From contig CAMWKN010000154.1 in the NCBI GenBank assembly GCA_947174825.1, forward strand, positions 1 through 5,461: a stretch of DNA of 5,461 nucleotides. The letters are read 5' to 3'. How positions within the stretch are numbered: position 1 is the stretch's first letter; the number at the start of each line of letters is the position of its first letter. Under the pieces are notes generated by a model, which was not told the origin of the DNA, did no database searches, and saw only the letters and a program-made list of their open reading frames with translations. Positions 1 through 3,802 of this stretch are shown here, in pieces. This stretch comes from an uncultured Clostridium sp. GTDB lineage: Bacteria; Bacillota_A; Clostridia; Lachnospirales; Lachnospiraceae. The position numbers and the translations under genes are program-made.

Positions 1-3
1 CAT

Positions 4-35
4 ATACTGTTAAATATATGTACATTCAACAGTAT
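4..35. repeat. AT-rich inverted repeat, possible weak terminator
   Basis: ATACTGTT at 4-11 is the exact reverse complement of AACAGTAT at 28-35. The 16-nt loop contains the small palindrome ATGTACAT. On the plus strand a short T-run (35-38) follows, so it could be a weak terminator for a gene left of the window, or an operator. The rest of 1-90 is AT-rich with no credible gene on either strand. Confidence 0.3.
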
Positions 36-90
36 TTTCATAACCCAATTTCATTTCATTGCGTAACACAACAGATTCGACACTTTTTAT

Positions 91-132
91 TTGATTTTTT
101 ATTATTCATATGTCATAATAAAATCGTATAAT
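91..132 (+). promoter_or_regulatory. Candidate toxin promoter(s)
   Basis: Two overlapping sigma-A-like promoters can be read. The first is TTGATT (91-96), a 17-nt spacer and CATAAT (114-119) with an extended TG at 111-112, predicting a start near 126. The second is TTCATA (105-110), a 16-nt spacer and a perfect TATAAT (127-132), predicting a start near 139. Both point at the small toxin gene at 201 and leave a 5' untranslated region of about 60-75 nt. The choice between them decides whether the ribosome site of the small upstream ORF at 148 is in the message. Confidence 0.55.
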
Positions 133-165
133 TAAAAGGGAAGCAGGATGCGAATTTCCAATGAT

Positions 166-192
166 GCCCTCTAGTCTTTTACGAAAGAGGGT
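166..192 (+). promoter_or_regulatory. Hairpin sequestering the toxin ribosome binding site
   Basis: CCCTCT (167-172) pairs with AGAGGG (186-191), extended by a G-U pair at 166/192, with a 13-nt loop. The 3' arm is the Shine-Dalgarno of the toxin ORF, whose ATG is at 201. An alternative stem TCTTT (175-179)/AAAGA (184-188) with a TACG loop is possible in the same segment. Masking the Shine-Dalgarno in the primary transcript is a common control in type I toxin mRNAs; that it acts here is inferred. Confidence 0.55.
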
Positions 193-200
193 GATGCCAC

Positions 201-284
201 ATGATAAGTTTGAGTGATTTACTTACACTTTTACTTGTGTTATTCACGGCATTGACTTACTTAGACGGACATAAAAAGAAATAG
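201..284 (+). CDS. Small hydrophobic peptide, putative holin-like type I toxin
   Basis: This 27-residue ORF has a short polar start (MISLSD), a strongly hydrophobic leucine-rich helix (about residues 6-18), then TYLDGHKKK and a TAG stop. The layout of one transmembrane helix, a TY(L/I)D-like junction and a charged lysine tail matches the small putative holin-like toxins (Hol_Tox/TxpA-like) of Firmicutes. Members of that group are kept silent by antisense RNA and can damage the membrane when overproduced. The start is supported by the Shine-Dalgarno AGAGGGTGAT (186-195). Promoters lie upstream, and an oppositely oriented promoter-terminator pair overlaps its 3' end, as expected of a type I toxin-antitoxin locus. 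The assignment rests on size, composition and context, not on a catalytic motif. It could instead be a small membrane regulator or a decayed toxin. Confidence 0.7.
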   Translation: MISLSDLLTLLLVLFTALTYLDGHKKK

Positions 285-316
285 CATCCCGCCCTGAGAA
301 AGTTGGATGCTATTTC
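272..316 (-). terminator. Rho-independent terminator of the antisense RNA
   Basis: A perfect 12-bp stem is formed by GAAATAGCATCC (278-289) and GGATGCTATTTC (305-316) with a 15-nt loop. Read on the minus strand it is followed at once by TTTTTATG (complement of 277-270), a proper U-tract. On the plus strand no T-run follows, so it terminates leftward transcription only. Its distal arm covers the last residue and stop codon of the toxin ORF. Confidence 0.75.
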
Positions 317-342
317 AAAATAGAAAACTCCACTGAGGGCAT

Positions 343-362
343 ATCGGAAATCCTATTCCGAT
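343..362. repeat. Hairpin in toxin 3' UTR / antitoxin 5' end
   Basis: ATCGGAA (343-349) and TTCCGAT (356-362) form a perfect 7-bp stem with a 6-nt loop. In the minus-strand RNA it lies about 10 nt from the predicted 5' end, where a stabilising or loop-loop recognition hairpin would be expected. In the toxin message it lies in the 3' untranslated region. There is no T-tract on either side, so it is not a terminator. Confidence 0.5.
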
Positions 363-377
363 TACCTTTCTGAGTAG

Positions 378-406
378 ATTATACCCCAGAGCTGCTTGCT
401 TTGCAA
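378..406 (-). promoter_or_regulatory. Antisense RNA promoter
   Basis: On the minus strand there is a perfect -10 TATAAT (383-378), a 17-nt spacer (384-400) and a -35 TTGCAA (406-401), which matches the consensus at 4 of 6 positions. The predicted transcription start is near 371. No ORF follows, but a strong terminator does about 55-100 nt downstream, so the promoter most likely makes a short non-coding RNA. The -35 lies inside the hairpin of the plus-strand terminator. Confidence 0.65.
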
Positions 407-422
407 GTGGCTCTTTCTTTTT
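388..422 (+). terminator. Rho-independent terminator of the toxin mRNA
   Basis: AGAGC (388-392) pairs with GCTCT (410-414), and CTTGC (395-399) pairs with GCAAG (403-407) around a TTT loop. A 2x2 internal mismatch separates the two stems. A T-rich tract (TTTCTTTTT, 414-422) follows on the plus strand. It would end the toxin message at about 280-295 nt, so the mRNA includes the whole antisense RNA region. No T-run follows on the minus strand, so it should not stop transcription leaving the methyltransferase gene. Confidence 0.65.
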
Positions 423-436
423 ATGTTCTCTCCCCC

Positions 437-1639
437 CTACTTCTCTTCCACCACCTGGAAGATATAAAATTTCAGATAATAACTCTCCCCTGCTGCCCAC
501 AGAATCGGATGATCCGGAGATTGGGTTCGGAACTCAACCTGCCGCAACCTCTTATGGCCACTGTTCGCCGCCTGCCCTATCGTCTTTGCAAACAATGCCT
601 CCTCCATGAAATGAGAACAAGAACAAGTAGCCAGATAACCGCCATCCCGTACCAGCTTCAGCCCCTGTGTATTGATTTCCCGATATCCTTTCACTGCTTT
701 TTTTACCGAATTCCGGGATTTGGTAAATGCCGGTGGATCCAGAATTACCACATCAAACTGTTCTCCAGCATGCTCCAATTCCGGCAGTTTATCAAACACA
801 TCCACACATTCAAACTGTACCACATCTGACAGTCCATTTAACGCCGCATTCCGTCTTGCCTGTTCCACTGCCAGCTCTGAGGCATCCAGTCCCAAAACAG
901 AGACTGCACCAGCCTGCCCTGCATTCAAGGCAAAAGATCCAGTATGGGTAAAACAGTCCAATACTTTTGCTCCCTGGCACAGACGTCTGATAGCCTGTCT
1001 ATTATATTTTTGATCCAAGAAAAAACCTGTCTTTTGACCGTCTTTGACATCCACATAATATTTTACGCCATTTTCTACAATCTCCACCTGGGTATCAAAT
1101 CCTTCCCCAATGAACCCCTTGACTCTCTCCATTCCCTCCTGGGTGCGAACTTTTGCATCACTGCGTTCATAAACACCACGAATAGCAATGCCATCCTGGG
1201 CAAGAATTTCCTTCAATAGCTGTACAATCTGCTCCTTATAGCGGTCAATCCCCAATGCCAATGATTGTACCACCAGAACATCCGAAAATTTATCAATCAC
1301 AATGCCCGGCAAAAAATCAGCTTCCCCAAACACCACACGGCAACTGGAAATGTCCACTGTTTTTTTGCGGTAATCCCAGGCGTTTTGCAAACGCATCCGG
1401 CGAAAGGATTCGGAAATCTCCTGATCCGCATGTCTGCTCATCATGCGGATGCGGATTTTGGAGCAGGAATTGATATAACCTTTCCCCAGAGGATATCCGT
1501 TGAAATCCTGCACCTGTACCATATCTCCATCTTCACAGTCCCCCGACACAGACACAATTTCATTATCGTAAATCCATAATCCTCCACTCTTTAATAATCG
1601 ACCCTCTCCCTTTTTCAAGGTCACAATCACTTCACTCAT
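437..1639 (-). CDS. rlmI: 23S rRNA (cytosine-C5) methyltransferase, RlmI family
   Basis: A 400-residue class I SAM-dependent methyltransferase of the RlmI (YccW) family, which methylates a cytosine of 23S rRNA (C1962 in E. coli numbering). An N-terminal PUA-like RNA-binding domain (about residues 3-75) is followed by a central linker domain and a Rossmann methyltransferase core. The hallmark TGFFLDQKYNR lies at 204-214. The SAM-binding motif I is VLDCFTHTGSFA at 226-237, an acidic D252 follows strand 2, motif IV is DPPAF at 301-305 and motif VI is CSCS at 339-342, with C339 or C341 the likely nucleophile. Length is normal for the family. The ATG at 1639 has AGGAG nine nt upstream. It lies 30 nt downstream of the RNase H gene and is probably its operon partner. 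No minus-strand terminator is seen right after its TAG stop. Family assignment is firm; the exact modified base is inferred from homology. Confidence 0.92.
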   Translation of the reverse strand: MSEVIVTLKKGEGRLLKSGGLWIYDNEIVSVSGDCEDGDMVQVQDFNGYPLGKGYINSCSKIRIRMMSRHADQEISESFRRMRLQNAWDYRKKTVDISSCRVVFGEADFLPGIVIDKFSDVLVVQSLALGIDRYKEQIVQLLKEILAQDGIAIRGVYERSDAKVRTQEGMERVKGFIGEGFDTQVEIVENGVKYYVDVKDGQKTGFFLDQKYNRQAIRRLCQGAKVLDCFTHTGSFALNAGQAGAVSVLGLDASELAVEQARRNAALNGLSDVVQFECVDVFDKLPELEHAGEQFDVVILDPPAFTKSRNSVKKAVKGYREINTQGLKLVRDGGYLATCSCSHFMEEALFAKTIGQAANSGHKRLRQVEFRTQSPDHPILWAAGESYYLKFYIFQVVEEK

Positions 1640-1669
1640 CTCCGGTATCTCCTATCTATTTTTATAAAT

Positions 1670-2491
1670 TTACAGCCCCAACGCCTGCTTTGCCAGACGA
1701 TCCGCCATATCATTATATTTATCACCAGAATGTCCTTTTACCTTTTCAAACCGAACCTGTAACCGGTCTGAAATACTATCATAATATGCTTTATACGCCT
1801 GTGTTCCGGACTTATTGGCTTTCCAGTCTCCGGTACACCACCTGGCAATCCCCTCATAGTCATGATAAATCGTAATCTGCGAATATCCATGTTCCACTGC
1901 ATAACGCATGGCGGCTTCGGCTCCCTTAATTTCACCGGCTACATTGTGCATAGCTGCCAATTCCGGATCCGACATCTTCTCATTAAAATAATACTCCAAT
2001 CCATTATATAGAATCACCACACCATAGGAAAATTCTCCTGTTGCACTATAATAACTCCCATCAACATAAGCAACCAGGGTATTCTCTCCCCCAGCCATTT
2101 TCTGCTGCTCATGACTGCCATTCCCACCTATACTCCCCTCTAACAGACCAAAGGAACTAGCATCTCCTCCTGCATTCTCCTGCATCATATCCAGGGATCT
2201 ACCATCTCCTCCTGCACTCCCCTGCATCATCCCCAGAGAGCTGTCATCTCTATTAACACTCCCTTCCAATAGATCAAAGGAACTTCCATTTCCACCTGCA
2301 CTCCTAGCTGACGCATCACCGGAAGTTCCCATTGCTCCCCGCCCTGCCACATATCTCATTGCTTCCTCTTCTGTTGAAAAACTTTTATATACCGCACCAG
2401 AATATCCGTGTACCTGTGCCTTACATTCCTCCCAGGTCCGATACACTCCTGGCACTTTTCCCTTCTGAACTGCATAAAATTTTTTTGCCAT
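1670..2491 (-). CDS. Ribonuclease H1 with viroplasmin-type N-terminal domain
   Basis: A 273-residue ribonuclease H1-type enzyme, which cuts the RNA strand of RNA-DNA hybrids such as R-loops and lagging-strand primers. Residues 1-50 (KFYAVQKGKVPGVYRTWEEC...) form a hybrid-binding/viroplasmin domain. A Gly/Ser-rich linker (about 51-136) contains four 14-residue repeats. The RNase H fold spans about 138-273. The four metal-binding acids can be placed at D144 (VDGS), E187 (GEIKGAE), D211 (YHDYEG) and D264 (NDMADRLA). The mobile-loop histidine is H254 in VKGHSGD. All key residues are present, so it should be active. The start is supported by GGGGAG seven nt before the ATG. It is the first gene of a likely operon with the downstream rlmI. 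The unusual part is the long repeat-bearing linker. Confidence 0.92.
   Translation of the reverse strand: MAKKFYAVQKGKVPGVYRTWEECKAQVHGYSGAVYKSFSTEEEAMRYVAGRGAMGTSGDASARSAGGNGSSFDLLEGSVNRDDSSLGMMQGSAGGDGRSLDMMQENAGGDASSFGLLEGSIGGNGSHEQQKMAGGENTLVAYVDGSYYSATGEFSYGVVILYNGLEYYFNEKMSDPELAAMHNVAGEIKGAEAAMRYAVEHGYSQITIYHDYEGIARWCTGDWKANKSGTQAYKAYYDSISDRLQVRFEKVKGHSGDKYNDMADRLAKQALGL
2117..2284 (-). repeat. Four tandem 42-bp (14-residue) repeats in the RNase H linker
   Basis: Residues 70-125 of the RNase H protein divide without gaps into four 14-residue units: 70-83, 84-97, 98-111 and 112-125. Each has the form S-x-(F/L)-x-(L/M)-(L/M)-(E/Q)-x-x followed by a Gly/Asn/Asp-rich tail. Units 1 and 4 share SSF.LLEGS; units 2 and 3 share SL.MMQ, giving an A-B-B-A order. 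At DNA level the units are 2243-2284, 2201-2242, 2159-2200 and 2117-2158. Confidence 0.75.
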
Positions 2492-2553
2492 AACCTAGCT
2501 CCCCATTTCTCGTAGTATTTTAAAGATAACACATCAAAAACAGGGATACAAGT

Positions 2554-2584
2554 ATTTTACTTTTTCCTCAGAATGGATTACAAT
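2554..2584 (-). promoter_or_regulatory. Candidate promoter of the RNase H-rlmI operon
   Basis: On the minus strand there is TTGTAA (2583-2578), an 18-nt spacer and TAAAAT (2559-2554), matching 4/6 and 5/6 of the sigma-A consensus. The predicted start is near 2547, about 55 nt before the RNase H ATG. It occupies the same DNA as the plus-strand promoter. A less good alternative, TTGTAT with TATCTT, lies further downstream. Confidence 0.4.
2556..2584 (+). promoter_or_regulatory. Candidate promoter of the PAS-CPBP gene
   Basis: TTTACT (2556-2561), a 17-nt spacer and TACAAT (2579-2584) match 4/6 and 5/6 of the sigma-A consensus. The predicted start is near 2591, leaving a leader of about 46 nt before the ATG at 2637. 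Confidence 0.45.
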
Positions 2585-2586
2585 AG

Positions 2587-2633
2587 GACAGTAAGAATCT
2601 CCATCAACGGAGAACTGCTATCAGGAGGCTGTC
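2587..2633 (+). promoter_or_regulatory. Leader of PAS-CPBP gene with ribosome site and nested stems
   Basis: The Shine-Dalgarno AGGAGG (2623-2628) is 8 nt before the ATG at 2637 and fixes that start. TCTCC (2598-2602) pairs with GGAGA (2609-2613) around ATCAAC, while its CTCC could instead pair with GGAG inside the Shine-Dalgarno. GACAG (2587-2591) and CTGTC (2629-2633) can close an outer stem. The ribosome site is certain by sequence. The folding is only possible, because the outer stem's 5' arm is at the predicted transcript start. Confidence 0.4.
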
Positions 2634-2636
2634 AGA

Positions 2637-3686
2637 ATGAGCGAAACAACGCAAGAAATACTGTCAAGCGACCAGAAAAACATGATTTTTGCCGGTATGA
2701 GTGATGGGGTCATTACAGTTGATGCAGATAGTAATATTACCTATCTCAACCCGGCATGTGCAGAAATACTAGAGACAAACGAGCAGGAATTACTAGGCTC
2801 CTCCTTTCGAGAGACGTTTCTGAACAACCGCTCCAATAAGGAATTTAACCGTCTTTTGGAGCCCTGTCTACAGAAAAATCTGTCGGTACCACGTAAAACC
2901 GTGAAATATCTTACCCCTTCAGGGACGAAATATTTCAATATCGAAATCTGTCCAGTAAATGGTGAGACCAAATCTACTGGGAAAGAAAAGTTTCAAGGTA
3001 TGATGATCCTCATAGAGGATGTAAGCGATGCCTATCAGCTCAAGACTCATGAAAGAGATTTTGCCATGATCTTTGCTGGCATCATCATCTGTATCACGGT
3101 CTATCTCTCTGTCTGGAGCTTACTGAAATTTACACTGCATCTTCCTTTGAAAACAGCGGACTATACCAGAATGATCGAGGGAATGACTCTGCTCCTATTT
3201 TTGGAAATCATTTTTTTCACTAGTTTTTCACTCAAAGACGTGGGCTTGATTCCCAAAAAATCGCTTATTGTGAAAAACATCAAGCAAACCTTACTGATTG
3301 CATTCATTGCCTGTGGAGTTCTTGCCATATCCAAAGAGATTCTTCTCTTACTGGGTGTGCCCATCAAGCAACGTTTTATTGGTGGATCTACAGCAGGAGC
3401 TTATCACTATGTCTTTACTGCATTACTACAGGAGTTCCTGGCAAGAGGTGTGATTCAGACTAATGTCAAGCATCTGATGAATATCAGATTTCAAACCATT
3501 TTTGGCATTGTATTGACCTCCCTTTTGTTTATGTTGATGCATCTGCCTTTTGGTTTCGTCTTTATGATGGGATCTTTTATCCTCAGTATTGCTCTTGGCG
3601 TTCTATTTGAACAGCAAAAGTCCATCTGGGGATGCGTATTTTTACATTGGAGTGTGGGATATCTGGCCATGTGCCTGTTTTTTTAA
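2637..3686 (+). CDS. PAS domain fused to CPBP (CAAX protease-like) membrane domain
   Basis: A 349-residue protein. Residues about 14-131 form a cytosolic PAS sensor domain (SDGVITVDADSNITYLNPA..., ending GMMILIEDVS), which normally binds a small ligand or cofactor or mediates signal-dependent contacts. After a short linker come six or seven hydrophobic segments (about 142-163, 181-198, 215-240, 256-265, 285-301, 305-324, 330-348) forming a CPBP/Abi-type domain, the family of Rce1-like intramembrane proteases. Motif 1, normally EExxxR, is QEFLAR at 265-270, so the first (catalytic) Glu is Gln. Motif 2, FxxxH, is intact as F298-H302. Motif 3, HxxxN, is H337-WSV-G341, with Asn replaced by Gly. 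There is no kinase, GGDEF or HTH part. The start has AGGAGG 8 nt upstream. It is divergent from the RNase H operon and 116 nt before the PurF-like gene. It may be a ligand-gated protease with altered chemistry or a non-catalytic membrane sensor; the substrate is unknown. Confidence 0.85.
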   Translation: MSETTQEILSSDQKNMIFAGMSDGVITVDADSNITYLNPACAEILETNEQELLGSSFRETFLNNRSNKEFNRLLEPCLQKNLSVPRKTVKYLTPSGTKYFNIEICPVNGETKSTGKEKFQGMMILIEDVSDAYQLKTHERDFAMIFAGIIICITVYLSVWSLLKFTLHLPLKTADYTRMIEGMTLLLFLEIIFFTSFSLKDVGLIPKKSLIVKNIKQTLLIAFIACGVLAISKEILLLLGVPIKQRFIGGSTAGAYHYVFTALLQEFLARGVIQTNVKHLMNIRFQTIFGIVLTSLLFMLMHLPFGFVFMMGSFILSIALGVLFEQQKSIWGCVFLHWSVGYLAMCLFF

Positions 3687-3802
3687 GAAGCTGTCCGATC
3701 TTTTGACCTAAATGTGCTGGCACTGTTAGCAGTTAAATGTCGAACAGATTTCAAATATCTTATTACAGCAACTACAAACTAAAACAATGGAGGAAAAATA
3801 CT
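3687..3802 (+). other. Intergenic gap before the PurF-like gene
   Basis: No terminator follows the PAS-CPBP stop, so read-through into the next gene is plausible. TTGACC at 3703-3708 resembles a -35, but only TTAGCA is found at the right distance, so a promoter is doubtful. CTGTCCGA (3691-3698) and TCGAACAG (3740-3747) are an inverted repeat with one mismatch and could fold around an inner TGCT/AGCA stem. The role is unknown. Confidence 0.35.
3789..3793 (+). promoter_or_regulatory. Ribosome binding site fixing the PurF-like start
   Basis: GGAGG lies 9 nt before the ATG at 3803. The in-frame upstream ATG at 3737 has no purine-rich Shine-Dalgarno and would add 22 residues (MSNRFQISYY...) that do not resemble any part of the family. 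The ATG at 3803 is therefore preferred. Confidence 0.8.

Larger units (their letters stand above)
272..371 (-). ncRNA. Putative antisense antitoxin RNA
   Basis: This transcript of about 100 nt is predicted from a minus-strand promoter (406-378, start near 371) and a minus-strand terminator (316-272). It contains a 5' hairpin, ATCGGAA (343-349) paired with TTCCGAT (356-362), and the terminator hairpin. It overlaps the last few codons and the whole proximal 3' untranslated region of the toxin message, so it is fully complementary to that part of the mRNA. That arrangement is typical of antitoxin RNAs of Fst/TxpA-type systems. Its segment complementary to 335-342 (ATGCCCTC) could also pair, with wobbles, to the toxin Shine-Dalgarno at 187-193. 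Expression and exact ends are inferred. Confidence 0.6.

Noticed and set aside
1..66. Plus frame open from the left edge to a TAA at 64-66
   Set aside because: Only 21 codons of very AT-rich sequence with an inverted repeat inside; no evidence that it is the end of a real gene.
278..316. 12-bp hairpin as terminator of the plus-strand toxin message
   Set aside because: On the plus strand it is followed by CAAAATAG with no T-tract; the U-tract is on the minus strand, and a better plus terminator is at 388-422.
401..829. 142-codon plus-strand open frame and other frames opposite rlmI and RNase H
   Set aside because: They lie antisense to genes with clear domains and motifs, lack credible ribosome sites and have compositions without recognisable protein features.
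3691..3750. Possible PurR boxes (CCGATC at 3695-3700, TCGAAC at 3740-3745)
   Set aside because: Both deviate from the CCGAAC core and flanks, and they are about 40 nt apart in place of the 16-18 nt expected.
3737..3802. In-frame upstream start adding 22 residues to the PurF-like protein
   Set aside because: No Shine-Dalgarno precedes it, the added residues fit no part of the family, and GGAGG is correctly placed before the ATG at 3803.
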